NCBI RefSeq assembly: GCF_017349075.1
Contig: NZ_JAFMOF010000002.1
Span: forward strand, 1,612,001 to 1,676,000
Source of the DNA: Streptomyces triculaminicus
GTDB lineage: Bacteria > Actinomycetota > Actinomycetes > Streptomycetales > Streptomycetaceae
DNA: 64,000 bases
Direction of reading: 5' to 3'
Shown here: piece after piece, positions 16,031 to 24,767 of the stretch
How positions within the stretch are numbered: the stretch's first letter is position 1
Layout: each line of letters opens with the position of its first letter
Notes under the pieces: generated by a model
What the model saw: the letters and a program-made list of their open reading frames with translations, nothing else
What the model was told of the DNA's origin: nothing
Databases searched by the model: none
Program-made: the position numbers and the translations under genes

Positions 16031-17929
16031 ATGGAGGCTGTACAGGGGGACAAACAGACCCGGACACCGGGCAGGCCGCCGATGCCGGAGCCGGTGGAGC
16101 CGAAGCAGAAGCGGGCGAAGCTGCGGTCGGCGTTCCAGGACACCTCGTTCTGGGGGCTCTGCAGGAGGATTCCCGCGTTGCTCGGGCAGATCGCGCGGAT
16201 GGCGTGGGCGATCGACCGGCGGGACGTGATGCTGCTGGTCGGCTGCCAGATCGCCTCCGGCGTCGCCGCGGCAGTGGTACTGGCGGCCACGGCGAAGGCT
16301 ATGGTGCCGCTCCTGGGCGGCGGCCTGGTTCCCGACCGCGTGGGCGAGGCCCTGCCGGCGCTGGCGGTCGTCGCGGTCGCGGCGGCGGTGGGACGAGTCG
16401 CCTACGGACTGGCGGCCTGGGCGGTGGCCCGGCTCAAGCCGCGGGTGATGACGGCGGCGGACACGGCGCTGGTGCGGGCGATGCTGTCGGTGGAGCTGGA
16501 GGCCTTCAACCACGCCTCGTTCGCCGAGGAGCACGAGCACGCCGAGACGGGCGTGGTGCGCTGCGAGCGGATGCTCTACGACGCCCAGTCCTTCATGGCC
16601 GCGCTCATCCGCCTCGTAGCGGCGTTCGGTGTCGTCACCGTGCTGCACCCGCTGATGCTGCCGGTCCTGACGCTGGCGGTGCTGCCGTCGGGGATCGGGG
16701 CGGTGGCGGAGGCGAAGATCGAGCACCGTACGCACTACGAGAACGCCGCCAACCGCAACCTCAAAGGGATGATGCGCTGGCACATCACCACTTCCGGCTT
16801 CGCGAACGAGGTGCGCGCGAACAGCATGCGCCGCTACCTGATGTTCTGGTACGAGACACTCAGCTGCCGTATCGACGGCCGCACGGTAGCCGCGGCCGGG
16901 CGGCAGGTACGTACGAACCTCATCGCGGCGGCGGCCGGCGGCGTATGCCTGACCGGCGCCTGGGCCACGCTGGTGTGGCTGACCGTCTCCGGGCAGGTGT
17001 CCCTCGCGGTCTCGGCGACCGCCGTGGTGGCCGTGCGCACGGCGCTGGGGAACCTGACGAACGTCGTCCACTACAGCGCGAGCCTGTTCCACTCGTCCCT
17101 CTTCCTGGGGGACTGGAAGCGGTTCGTGGACACCACCACCGCCGACGTCGCCCTGGCCCGGGGTGGCGAGCAGGCTCCGGTGTGCCCGGAGACGATCCGT
17201 CTCGAGAACGTCACCTATGCCTATCCGAACAAACCCCACCCGGCCGTGGACGACTTGTCGCTCACTCTGCGCCGGGGTGAGGTGGTGGCGGTGGTCGGGG
17301 AGAACGGCTCCGGGAAGTCCAGCCTCATCAAGCTCGTCACCGGGCTGTATCTCGCCGAGAAAGGCACCGTCACCTGGGACGGCGTCGATCTCGCGAGCGT
17401 CGACCCCGACACGGTGTGGGCACAGACCGGGCTCGTGCCGCAGTTCTTCGCCTGCTGGCCCCTGGCGTGCCGGGAGAACATCACCCTCGGCCAGCCGGTC
17501 ACCTGGGACGACGAAGCCGTGTGGGACGTCGTCGAGACGGTCGGCATGCGCGAGGCCGTCGAGGAACTCCCCGACGGCCTGGACATGCTGCTCGCCCGCG
17601 AGGTGTGGGGCGGCGTGACACTCTCCGGCGGGCAGTGGCAGCGCCTCGCCTGCGGTCGCGCGATCTACCGCAAACCCGCCGTACTGGTCCTGGACGAACC
17701 CACCAGCGAGATGGACGCCCGCGGCGAGCACCTGATCTTCCAAGTGCTCAAGGAAATGGCCGCCGAGCGGATCTCGATCGTCGTCACGCACCGCCTGGAG
17801 AACACCAAGATCGCCGACCGGATCATCGTCATGGAGCGAGGCCGCATCACGGAGCAGGGCACGTTCGACCAGCTCGTCCGCGCCGGTGGGCTGTTCCAGG
17901 AACTGTACGAACTCAGCCAGGACCGTTGA
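16031..17929 (+). CDS. ABC exporter, fused permease and ATPase
   Basis: A 632-residue half-transporter. A hydrophilic N terminus of about 45 residues is followed by a six-helix exporter membrane domain (about 65-350). The nucleotide-binding domain has Walker A 'VVGENGSGKSSLIK', a Q-loop in 'GLVPQFFACWPL', signature 'LSGGQWQRLACGRAIYR', Walker B 'AVLVLDEPTSEMDARG' and H-loop 'SIVVTHRLENTK'. It should act as a homodimer. In actinomycetes, similar proteins export peptides or lipids, but no precursor or processing gene lies nearby. ATG at 16031 has GGGAGGGAG seven bases upstream; the in-frame start at 16013 has none. Confidence 0.92.
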   Translation: MEAVQGDKQTRTPGRPPMPEPVEPKQKRAKLRSAFQDTSFWGLCRRIPALLGQIARMAWAIDRRDVMLLVGCQIASGVAAAVVLAATAKAMVPLLGGGLVPDRVGEALPALAVVAVAAAVGRVAYGLAAWAVARLKPRVMTAADTALVRAMLSVELEAFNHASFAEEHEHAETGVVRCERMLYDAQSFMAALIRLVAAFGVVTVLHPLMLPVLTLAVLPSGIGAVAEAKIEHRTHYENAANRNLKGMMRWHITTSGFANEVRANSMRRYLMFWYETLSCRIDGRTVAAAGRQVRTNLIAAAAGGVCLTGAWATLVWLTVSGQVSLAVSATAVVAVRTALGNLTNVVHYSASLFHSSLFLGDWKRFVDTTTADVALARGGEQAPVCPETIRLENVTYAYPNKPHPAVDDLSLTLRRGEVVAVVGENGSGKSSLIKLVTGLYLAEKGTVTWDGVDLASVDPDTVWAQTGLVPQFFACWPLACRENITLGQPVTWDDEAVWDVVETVGMREAVEELPDGLDMLLAREVWGGVTLSGGQWQRLACGRAIYRKPAVLVLDEPTSEMDARGEHLIFQVLKEMAAERISIVVTHRLENTKIADRIIVMERGRITEQGTFDQLVRAGGLFQELYELSQDR

Positions 17930-18002
17930 CCGGGTAGAAGGCTGAACGGGACCGGGAAGAGGAAGGCTCGCGACCGGCCGCTGTCAAGGCGGGATTTGGC
18001 CG

Positions 18003-18593
18003 ATGATCCACATGGGTGAAAAACTTGTGCTCATGACAAAAGATCGGGTCGGCAGTCTTATCGGTGCCAGCTTCGGGCTTGCCTTCATCCAGGTGAATGC
18101 GGGCGCGCTGCCGATGGCCGTCGCCGTTCCGCTGCGGATAGCCGCCATCGCCGCGTTCCTCGGCCTGGTCGTCTTGGGGCGGCGGCGCGGTGGAGGGACC
18201 GAGAGCGGCGGTGACGCGACGCCGAGCGCGAGCTTCGGGCGGCGCTACTGGTACGTGGTGGCAGCCGAAGTGCTCGGGCTCGCGGTCGGGCTGATCGTGA
18301 TCAGCAAGGTGCTGCACACCCCGCGCGCGGCCGTGGGCTGGATCGCCTTCGTGGTCGGCGTGCACTTCTTCGGCCTCGCAGCCGCCTGGGGAAGGCCCTT
18401 GCTGCGCGTGCTCGGCGCGTCGATGGCGGCCTGCGGCGCCGCCGGCCTGGTGCTGGCGGCCTGCGATGCCTCCGTCGCCGTCATCAGGGGGGTCGCCGGA
18501 ATCCTCCCCGGCGTGCTCCTGCTCGCCTCGATCTGGTGGTCCGGCCGGCCGAGCACGGCCGCGTCTGTCGCGCCCGAGCGGACCGCCGCCTGA
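18003..18593 (+). CDS. Hypothetical multi-pass membrane protein
   Basis: About 196 residues with five to six hydrophobic helices (for example 'LIGASFGLAFIQVNAGALPM', 'YVVAAEVLGLAVGLIVISKV', 'AVGWIAFVVGVHFFGLAAAW', 'AGILPGVLLLASIWW'). A short basic loop separates the first two helices from the rest. I recognise no function. The start is uncertain: ATG 18003, 18012 or 18033. The last ('MTKDRVGSLIG') fits the family-like start, but none has a strong ribosome binding site. Confidence 0.7.
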   Translation: MIHMGEKLVLMTKDRVGSLIGASFGLAFIQVNAGALPMAVAVPLRIAAIAAFLGLVVLGRRRGGGTESGGDATPSASFGRRYWYVVAAEVLGLAVGLIVISKVLHTPRAAVGWIAFVVGVHFFGLAAAWGRPLLRVLGASMAACGAAGLVLAACDASVAVIRGVAGILPGVLLLASIWWSGRPSTAASVAPERTAA

Positions 18594-18619
18594 AGCTGGG
18601 CCGGTGTGCCGGAGGTCGA

Positions 18620-18653
18620 CGGATCGACGTGTCTGTGGTGACGCGTCGATCCG
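18620..18653. terminator. Bidirectional terminator hairpin
   Basis: CGGATCGACG (18620-18629) pairs perfectly with CGTCGATCCG (18644-18653). It lies between the convergent ends of the membrane protein gene (+) and the HAF-type gene (-). Confidence 0.7.
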
Positions 18654-18668
18654 CCTGATGACCCGTCC

Positions 18669-19599
18669 TCAGACGAGCTGGACGACCATGGCGCTGGTGC
18701 GGTGTGAGGCGGCGTCGCGGATCCGCAGCAGCAGCTGGTTGTGGTCGTTGATGGCGTCGATCGACTGAACTGAACTGCCCTCGGGCAGCTCCAGCATCCG
18801 ATCGAGCCTGTGAATTCCTCCGTGCGGATCCCACACCACGGGGAGGCTGCCGCCGCCCGCGGCGACGCGGACGGTACCGGTGATCCAGCCGCGTTCGTCG
18901 ATGTCCAGGGCCTCCCCGCCGAAACCTTCGTCGGTCAGCTGCTGCGGGGTGTTCGGCGCGTCCCAGCGGATCGCCGCGGCGGTGCCGTCCGGGCGGATCT
19001 CCCCACCGACGGCCACGCCACTGTCGTTGACGCCGCGCAGCCAGGTGCGGGTGGTGCCGGGCACCGAGCCGGCGTACGTCGCCTCCGTACCGTCGGTCCG
19101 CCAGGCGGTGCCCGTGTCGCTCCTCCAGCCGACGACGAGCCCCTCGTCGTCGAGTGCGGCGGTGTAGGAGCCGTCGCCCGGGCCCGCCAGGTGTTTGAAC
19201 CCGGTCTCCGGCCGCCAGCGGTAGTACGAGGTGGCGACGCGCGGGTGCCCTCCGGGCCAGCCGATGAACTGGTGCGACGCCGTCACCAGCAGCGTGCCGT
19301 CCTCGCCCAGCCGTGCCATGCCGGCGAGGATCGCCCTGCTCGGTGCGGAAGGGGACGTCGCCGTGCTTGTTCATCGCCCGGGCGACGCCGTCCTCCTCCA
19401 GAGTGCCGACCACCCGGGCGCGCAGCTGTGGCCGGGTGGGCCCGTCCTGCGTTCTGGCCTGTCCGGCGAAAGGCTGGGCGGCGGGGCCCGAGACTGATGG
19501 TGTGGCCGACGAGTCGGTGTCCTGCGCGGCGGCGGCCGCTGTGGGTATCAGCAGGGTGAGTGCGGCGACGGCGACCGCGACTCCGATCCGGCTCGGCAT
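18669..19599 (-). pseudogene. Secreted HAF/beta-propeller-like repeat protein, frameshifted
   Basis: The ATG at 19599 opens a Sec signal ('MPSRIGVAVAVAALTLLIP' then an Ala-rich cleavage area), and the frame continues to 'AMNKHGDVPFRTEQ'. A neighbouring frame then picks up with 'AILAGMARLGEDGTLLVTA' and runs to the stop at 18669. The joined product would be about 309 residues, and the span is one base out of frame, so a single indel near 19335-19350 (beside GGGG) explains it. Repeated short motifs ('LRGVNDSGVAVGG', 'ALDIDERGWITG', 'SIDAINDHNQ') resemble the extracellular HAF repeat family, usually folded as a propeller. If the frameshift is a sequence error, this is an intact secreted protein. 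Confidence 0.75.
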
Positions 19600-19971
19600 G
19601 GTGATCCCCCGGTGACGTGCGTTCCGTGGTGTTGTCCTGTGGTGTGCTGAAGCGGCAACACAGTGCTCCCACCGGAGCCGTCGCGGGTAGGAACCGTCGC
19701 AAGCGGCGGATTTACGCCAGTGCCCGTCAGCCGGGCCGGCTGATCGAGCAGCGGACCACTCGCCCGACCCCCAGCCTCGCTCCGGGCGCGTCGACGGATG
19801 CCGATCAGGGCTGCGGCACGTGCCTACGTTTGTGAGCTTGATGCTTGTGCGGCCGGGCGCCCGACCGTGCAGAGGCCCCCGCCTCGGAGGGCTAGTCCGC
19901 GACGAGGGCCAACCGGAAAAGAGATGGACGGCGTGTGGCCGTCAGCCCTCAGTATCTGTGAGGACTGCCGG
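19600..19971. other. Intergenic region upstream of the HAF-type gene
   Basis: Some 370 nt with no convincing gene. It should contain the minus-strand promoter of the HAF-type gene near 19600-19680 and the 3' end of the 27-residue gene. A weak inverted repeat GTGTTG...CAACAC spans about 19630-19662. Confidence 0.4.
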
Positions 19972-20055
19972 TCACCGTCCGATCATCCACCTCCCGAACT
20001 CGCGGGTCACCGCGAGGATGCGTTCGCGAAGCGGCTTCTTCCGGTGGCGTCCCAT
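19972..20055 (-). CDS. Conserved very small basic protein (27 aa), paralogue 2
   Basis: ATG at 20055, TGA at 19972-19974, 27 residues: it begins MGRHRKKPLRERI and ends RWMIGR. GGGAGGGGG lies at ribosome-binding distance. It shares the first nine residues plus the ER, RE and RWM positions with the 29-residue gene at 11197-11286, while third codon positions differ. The protein rather than the DNA is therefore conserved. The gene sits alone on the minus strand between the HAF-type gene and the Pycsar-like effector on the plus strand. The function is not known to me. Confidence 0.7.
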   Translation of the reverse strand: MGRHRKKPLRERILAVTREFGRWMIGR

Positions 20056-20100
20056 GGGCGCCCCCTCCCTACAGTGCACCCTGCCCGGGGGTGCTCCGGA

Positions 20101-20121
20101 GGGCGCCCACACCGGGCGCCC
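20101..20121. promoter_or_regulatory. GGGCGCCC inverted repeat upstream of the 27-residue gene
   Basis: GGGCGCCC (20101-20108) and GGGCGCCC (20114-20121), each self-complementary and together a hairpin with a five-base loop, lie about 50 nt upstream of the small gene. It may be an operator or a leader hairpin. Confidence 0.4.
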
Positions 20122-20254
20122 TGGGCGAGCGTCCGGAGATGTTTCGCGTCCTCCGCCGAAGGTGGAGAAGCCGGAACCCAGCGATGGCCGGGGATCCGTT
20201 CTGGCCCATGGGTCATTTTCGGCCGAAGAACGGTCGGCGGGCTGGTTCGCGTGG

Positions 20255-20817
20255 GTGGTGAGCGATCATGGTGCCGAAAAGTCGGCTGGTGGGGCCGTCC
20301 GGAGCCGTGAGAGGGCGGAAAATCTGGTGGCAGCAGATCCGTTGGATGCGGCGTGGAGGATTCAGACGGCTCTGGCGGACTGGACGGGGAAGGCCGACGC
20401 CAAGGCGTCGATCGCGCTCAGCCTGCAGTCGGCCGTGCTGGCGTTGTTCGGGGTGCTGACCGGAGCAGGCCACGGGTTCCGCGGGGATCGGTTCCGGCGC
20501 AGGTGCTGGGGTGGGCGGGGGTGCTGACGCTCCTGGCGGGTGCCTGCCTCGCGGCAGCGGCGGTGTCACCCAACCTGCGATCCGAGCGGCGGGGGCAGGA
20601 ACCCGACGAGGACTACCTGTTTTTCGGCCACCTGCGTCACTTCGAGCCCGAGCAGCTGGAGGGCGCGCTGCGTGAGAGGGATCTCCTGGCCGCGCTGTCA
20701 CGGCAGTTGGTGGTCATGAGCGAGATCGCCTGGGCCAAGCATCGCCGGGTGCAGTGGTCGTTCGCGGCGGCGGTGACGGGTTCGGGTGCGCTGGGCATCG
20801 CGGCGGTGATCGGTTAG
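20255..20817 (+). pseudogene. Pycsar-system membrane effector (PycTM-like), frameshifted
   Basis: The first part ('ADPLDAAWRIQTALADWTGK', 'ADAKASIALSLQSAVLALFG') and the second part in another frame ('VLTLLAGACLAAAAV', 'DEDYLFFGHLRHFEPEQL', 'SRQLVVMSEIAWAKHRRVQW', final helix) together give the complete Pycsar effector domain. This is an N-terminal helix with D-W-T-G-K and D-A-K-A-S, two membrane helices, the FGHLRH block, a K-H/VQW block and a last helix. In known Pycsar systems this protein damages the membrane when cCMP or cUMP made by a cyclase is bound. A one-base indel near 20470-20500 (next to GGGG) splits it. The start is uncertain: GTG 20255 or 20258. It heads the CRP-cyclase-NTPase block. 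Confidence 0.8.
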
Positions 20818-20870
20818 CAGCTGCCGCGGACGGGGGAGTGCGCGGGTAGGGAAGTACGGACGGGGGATTC

Positions 20871-21527
20871 GTGAACTTTCGCGGCTTGGTGCCTGAAGAG
20901 GCATGGGCGGATCTTGTGCAACGCGGCCAACGGCGCCAGTACCGGCGAGGGGCTGTGTTGTTGGGGCAGGGAGAGACGGCGACCGCCGTCATCGCCCTCA
21001 CCGACGGCATCGTCAAGGTCGCGCAGTCGGCCCGGAGCGGGGAGCGCGTCCCCCTGGCTCTGCGTGGTGCGGGCGAAGTGCTGGGTGAGATGGGAGCGCT
21101 CCTCGACCACCGCAGATCGGCCACGGTGACAGCCGTGACCGCGTGCACCGGGTACGTGCTGCCCGCGCACGCGTTCCGTGGCTACCTCGCCCGGCACCGC
21201 CTGGAGGGGGCCGTGTACCGGCTTGCCGTTGAACGTATGCAGGAGAACGAAAACCTGCATGCCGCGCTGATCCGGCTGTCGCCTCGAGCGCGTGTGGCGC
21301 GCGTGGTCGGCCACCTGGCTGCCGAAGTCGGCACCCCGGACGCCGATGGAGCCGTCAGCGTGCAACTGGGCATGGACCGGGAGGAACTCGCCGTCATGGC
21401 GGCGATGAGCCGTTCCTCGGTGATGGCGGTGCTCCGTGATTTCCACGCCACAGGGGTGCTGACCCTGGGGCGCGGCCGCCTGGTGGTCAACGACAGTGTC
21501 GCCCTCGCGGAGCTCTCCGAGGAGTAG
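20871..21527 (+). CDS. Crp/Fnr-family cyclic-nucleotide-binding regulator
   Basis: A 218-residue protein. Residues 1-115 form a cyclic-nucleotide-binding barrel whose phosphate-binding cassette is intact: G-E at 72-73 ('LGEMGALL') and R-R-S-A-T at 81-85, the same residues CAP uses (Glu72, Arg82, Ser83). A dimerisation helix follows ('FRGYLARHRLEGAVYRLAV'), then a C-terminal winged helix of the Crp type ('DREELAVMAAMSRSSVMAVL', 'GRGRLVVND'). The GTG at 20871 follows GGGGGA and lies 53 nt after the Pycsar-like effector gene. Because a cyclase-like gene is next, this protein could sense its product and regulate the block (inference). Confidence 0.88.
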   Translation: MNFRGLVPEEAWADLVQRGQRRQYRRGAVLLGQGETATAVIALTDGIVKVAQSARSGERVPLALRGAGEVLGEMGALLDHRRSATVTAVTACTGYVLPAHAFRGYLARHRLEGAVYRLAVERMQENENLHAALIRLSPRARVARVVGHLAAEVGTPDADGAVSVQLGMDREELAVMAAMSRSSVMAVLRDFHATGVLTLGRGRLVVNDSVALAELSEE

Positions 21528-21672
21528 AGCACGGCGCCGGCACCGCAATGTGGTCCACGTCACCGCTGGAAGGTCCAGCGCTGGACGGTACCGCCTGCCG
21601 TCTGCCGTCACAGTCACTTGTGACCGCTTCACCGGCACCTTCCACGAAGAGACACGAAGAGAAGAGACCCCT

Positions 21673-22473
21673 ATGACTCCGTCCTGGGAGCCGCTATGGC
21701 CCTATCGCGCCGTCCTCGCGGTCGATGCGAGGAACTTCAGCGCGCATAACAGCACCGGTATGCAGCAGGTCAACGCCGTCATCCAGCAGGTGCTCGCGCA
21801 GGCGCTGTCGGCTGTCGGCCTGAGCGCCAGGTGGGAGCAGCGCGCCTTCCCGCAGCACACCGGGGACGGGTACGTCGCCGGGATGGACCCCGAGGTGTTG
21901 CCCGGTCTGGTCGGGTGTTTCCCCGACGCGCTCAGCCAGGTCCTCCACGACTACCGGAGGCACAACCCCGGTCAGCCGGCTCTGCAGCTGCGGGTCAGTA
22001 TCCACGTCGGCCCGTTGCCTCCCACCGGGCTCGGCGTGCCGATGGTGGAAACCCACCGGCTGCTGGATCACGATGCGTTGCGTGACCTGTTGGCACGCGC
22101 CAATCCGGAGCTGACCAACACGGCTGTCGTCATCTCGCAGCGCGTCCACGAAGACGTCTTCCGTAGCGGGCTGGCTACGGGCGGAACGCTTCCCGCGCAC
22201 TATGCGCGGAGTCTCGCCAAGGTCAAGACATTCGAGCAGCCCGCGTGGCTGCACGTCCCGGGCCTCGACTGGGGCCTGGCGGACCCCGCCATCTTCGAGA
22301 CCGCGGATGCCGGTACGCAGCAGTCGGCTTCGCAGCCGTCTTCACGGACGCCCAGCGAGGCGCAGGCGCAGGCTTCGTCGCCCGCTCCCGCGGCGGTGTC
22401 CTTCACCCAGAACGGCGACGGGAACGTTCAGGGCCAGCACCAGCACTTCAACGGATTCGGGGGACTGCGATGA
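21673..22473 (+). CDS. Class III nucleotide-cyclase-like protein
   Basis: A 266-residue protein. Residues about 10-200 look like a class III cyclase fold: 'AVLAVDARNFSAHN' has the first metal-binding Asp (D18), 'FPQHTGDGYVAGM' the second (D65 in T-G-D-G), and 'LQLRVSIHVGPLP' matches the conserved strand after it. 'VVISQRVHEDVF' corresponds to the usual 'TVVxSxxxxxxL' helix. The cyclase class includes the PycC pyrimidine cyclases of Pycsar. The C-terminal 50 residues are Ser/Ala/Gln-rich and end in 'TQNGDGNVQGQHQHFNGFGG', a Gln/Gly/Asn motif often seen in bacterial conflict proteins. Its stop overlaps the next ATG by four bases. Substrate specificity cannot be read from the sequence. Confidence 0.7.
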   Translation: MTPSWEPLWPYRAVLAVDARNFSAHNSTGMQQVNAVIQQVLAQALSAVGLSARWEQRAFPQHTGDGYVAGMDPEVLPGLVGCFPDALSQVLHDYRRHNPGQPALQLRVSIHVGPLPPTGLGVPMVETHRLLDHDALRDLLARANPELTNTAVVISQRVHEDVFRSGLATGGTLPAHYARSLAKVKTFEQPAWLHVPGLDWGLADPAIFETADAGTQQSASQPSSRTPSEAQAQASSPAPAAVSFTQNGDGNVQGQHQHFNGFGGLR

Positions 22474-24767
22474 CCGACGACACCTACTTCACTCGGCCGC
22501 CCTGGGAGCCCGACCGGGACGCCAACTCCGGTGCTCGCGCCGACGGCAGGGGCGACGACCGGGACAACGAGCCCGTACGCCGGGAGGAGGTGACGCCATC
22601 GCCGAGGCGCTCCTCATGGCCGGGCTGGCCCGCCTGGTCGCTCGGGGGAGGCCACCGCCCGGCCGACCCCACCGACGAGTCCGACCACGAGCAGGGTACG
22701 GCCGACGCGGGGGCCGCCGTACCCCACACCGCGGACGGGGGCCCGAGCGCTCATGGACCCGTTGAAGAAGAGGCGTACGAGGAAGCCGAGCCGGTACCAG
22801 CGGCGGAATCACCGGAAACGACGCCCGCAGACCCGGACCCCGGCCCCCCGGCCGCTCACACCACCAAGCAGTTCACGCAGGAAGTGCCGCCCGGCGGCCT
22901 CGCGTTCCAAGCGGAGACCCAGAACTTCTACGGCAGCGACTTCGTAACTCCCCAGCCGGTCCCCCTGACCGACTTGTACGCCTGCGCCGATGACCGCTTC
23001 GTCGCACCGCGTGACAGTCGGCGCTGGACCCAGGCCCAGGAACTCCTCGCCCAAGGCGGAGTCGTCGTCCTGTGCGCGCCCCCCGGAAACGGACGACGGA
23101 CGGCTGCCCTCCGCCTGCTCGGCACGGTCGCGTCCCTCTCCGCCGGGCCGCTGTTCACGGACCTGGAACCCGAGTGGTCCAAGCCGGACGTGGCCAAGCT
23201 CCCGGCCGCACCGGGCGGCAGGTACCTCCTGGACCTCTCCGAGATGCCCGAGCCTCCCGGCCCGCGCTTCGGTGAGATGCTGCGCGGTTACGGAGAGACC
23301 GGCAAGGGAGCCGACCGATACCTCGTCGTCCTCGCCACGCCGCAGAGCTGGCAGGGGCAGTGGACGGAAGCGACGCGTCCGTTCACGGTCATGCTTCCCT
23401 CGCCCGACGCGAAGCCGCTGGTCGTCCAGGAGCTCCGACGGCGCGGCGCCGTCCACAAGATCGGCTGGCTCGAGGGCGCGGCCTACGGCGACATCTGGGA
23501 GTCCAACCCGCCGGCTCAGGACGCACGCCGGCTGGCCCGCATCATCCAGGAGGCGACGGAACACGACGACAGCGCCATCCTCGACGAGTTCCGGGGCTGG
23601 CACCACCACATCGGCAACCTCCTCAGCCCGTCGAAACAGGGGCCCGGGGAGCCCACGCTCGTCGCCACCCGCGCCATGGTCTGGGCCGGCGCCCTCGTGA
23701 ACGGCGGCACCAAGAGGTCGGTCATCCAGGCGGCCGACACGCTGCTGACAAGCCTGAACCTTTCCCGCGCACCGGTGGACGTCCTCTCGGACGCGACGTC
23801 GAGCCGGCGACTGGAGGCCGCACACCTCAAGCCCCACGGTGATCGCGTGTTCCACGACAGGAACAAACACGATCTGGCACCGGCGGTTCTGCGACACCTG
23901 TGGGAGGAGTTCCCGACGCAGCGAGACCTGCTGCGCACCTGGGCCGTCGCTGTGGCGGCCGACCAGAGCCTGCCCGAGGACGACGCGCGCCTCGTCATGG
24001 GATCGCTGCTCAACCTGGCGACCGAGGTACACGACAACGCCATCATCGACCGTGTCGGAAGGGACCTCGCGGGGCGCCGCCGTTCGCTGGCCGTCGAGGT
24101 TCTCACCCATGCGGCGCTGGACCCCGAGATCGGGAGGTACGTCAGGAACAGGCTCTACCAATGGATGACCGCCGCGAAGCCACCGGCCGAGCTGATCGCT
24201 CTGGTCACGGAGATCTGCGGGGGCGAGCTGGCGGTCCACCAGCCGGCGATCGCGATGACCCGCCTGGCGAGGGCAGCGGCGCATTCCGCGTACCCTTCCC
24301 AGCCGATGGCGGAAGCCTTCAGGAAGCTCAGCGAGGTCAACCCGGCCGAAGTGGCCAGGGCGCTCAAGTCCTGGCTGGGGGAAGAACAGCCCAAGCGGCA
24401 TGCGCTGGTCGCCTTCCTCGCCCTCGCCTCCAGCGACGTGGGTGCACGGCTCCTGCTGGACACGGCGAGCGAGCGCGAGGGGCGCGCACGCTTCGTACGA
24501 GCCTGGCAACAGCTGCTCGGTGATGACGACGCGCGGGACGCCGCGGAAACGGAACTGACCCGGTGGGGAGTCGCTGCCGAGCAGGGGGACCTTCCGGCCG
24601 GTGTGCTGACTGACCTCCTGGCAGACGTGTACGAACCCGAGGTGCACCGGAGCAGCTTGAAACGCTTCTTCGCGAGGGACGAGGCGTTCCAGCAGACCTT
24701 CTGGGGCCGGATCCTCGAGCAGGCGATCATCCGGAACCACGAGCGCCGTAAGGCAGCCACCGGGTGA
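22470..24767 (+). CDS. Large P-loop-like (STAND-type) protein
   Basis: A 765-residue protein. The first 130 residues are low-complexity, rich in Asp, Glu and Pro. Then comes 'FQAETQNFYGSDFV', followed by a P-loop-like segment 'VVVLCAPPGNGRRTAALRLL' where Arg replaces the usual Lys, so ATP binding is uncertain. 'GRYLLDLSEMPEPPG' is a possible Walker B, and 'YLVVLATPQSWQGQW' a sensor-like strand. The C-terminal 450 residues are helical, perhaps a repeat scaffold. STAND-like proteins with degenerate Walker motifs are frequent in Streptomyces signalling operons. The ATG overlaps the cyclase stop (ATGA) and its own stop overlaps the following GTG. It is not a known family to me. Confidence 0.6.
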   Translation: MTDDTYFTRPPWEPDRDANSGARADGRGDDRDNEPVRREEVTPSPRRSSWPGWPAWSLGGGHRPADPTDESDHEQGTADAGAAVPHTADGGPSAHGPVEEEAYEEAEPVPAAESPETTPADPDPGPPAAHTTKQFTQEVPPGGLAFQAETQNFYGSDFVTPQPVPLTDLYACADDRFVAPRDSRRWTQAQELLAQGGVVVLCAPPGNGRRTAALRLLGTVASLSAGPLFTDLEPEWSKPDVAKLPAAPGGRYLLDLSEMPEPPGPRFGEMLRGYGETGKGADRYLVVLATPQSWQGQWTEATRPFTVMLPSPDAKPLVVQELRRRGAVHKIGWLEGAAYGDIWESNPPAQDARRLARIIQEATEHDDSAILDEFRGWHHHIGNLLSPSKQGPGEPTLVATRAMVWAGALVNGGTKRSVIQAADTLLTSLNLSRAPVDVLSDATSSRRLEAAHLKPHGDRVFHDRNKHDLAPAVLRHLWEEFPTQRDLLRTWAVAVAADQSLPEDDARLVMGSLLNLATEVHDNAIIDRVGRDLAGRRRSLAVEVLTHAALDPEIGRYVRNRLYQWMTAAKPPAELIALVTEICGGELAVHQPAIAMTRLARAAAHSAYPSQPMAEAFRKLSEVNPAEVARALKSWLGEEQPKRHALVAFLALASSDVGARLLLDTASEREGRARFVRAWQQLLGDDDARDAAETELTRWGVAAEQGDLPAGVLTDLLADVYEPEVHRSSLKRFFARDEAFQQTFWGRILEQAIIRNHERRKAATG

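Noticed and set aside
16025..17791. Long minus-strand frame opposite the ABC exporter
   Set aside because: His/Arg/Gly-rich composition of an antisense shadow; the plus strand has all ABC motifs.
13557..17929. NACHT gene and ABC exporter as one operon or RiPP cluster
   Set aside because: They are about 60 nt apart with a separate strong ribosome binding site, and no precursor or modifying gene is present.
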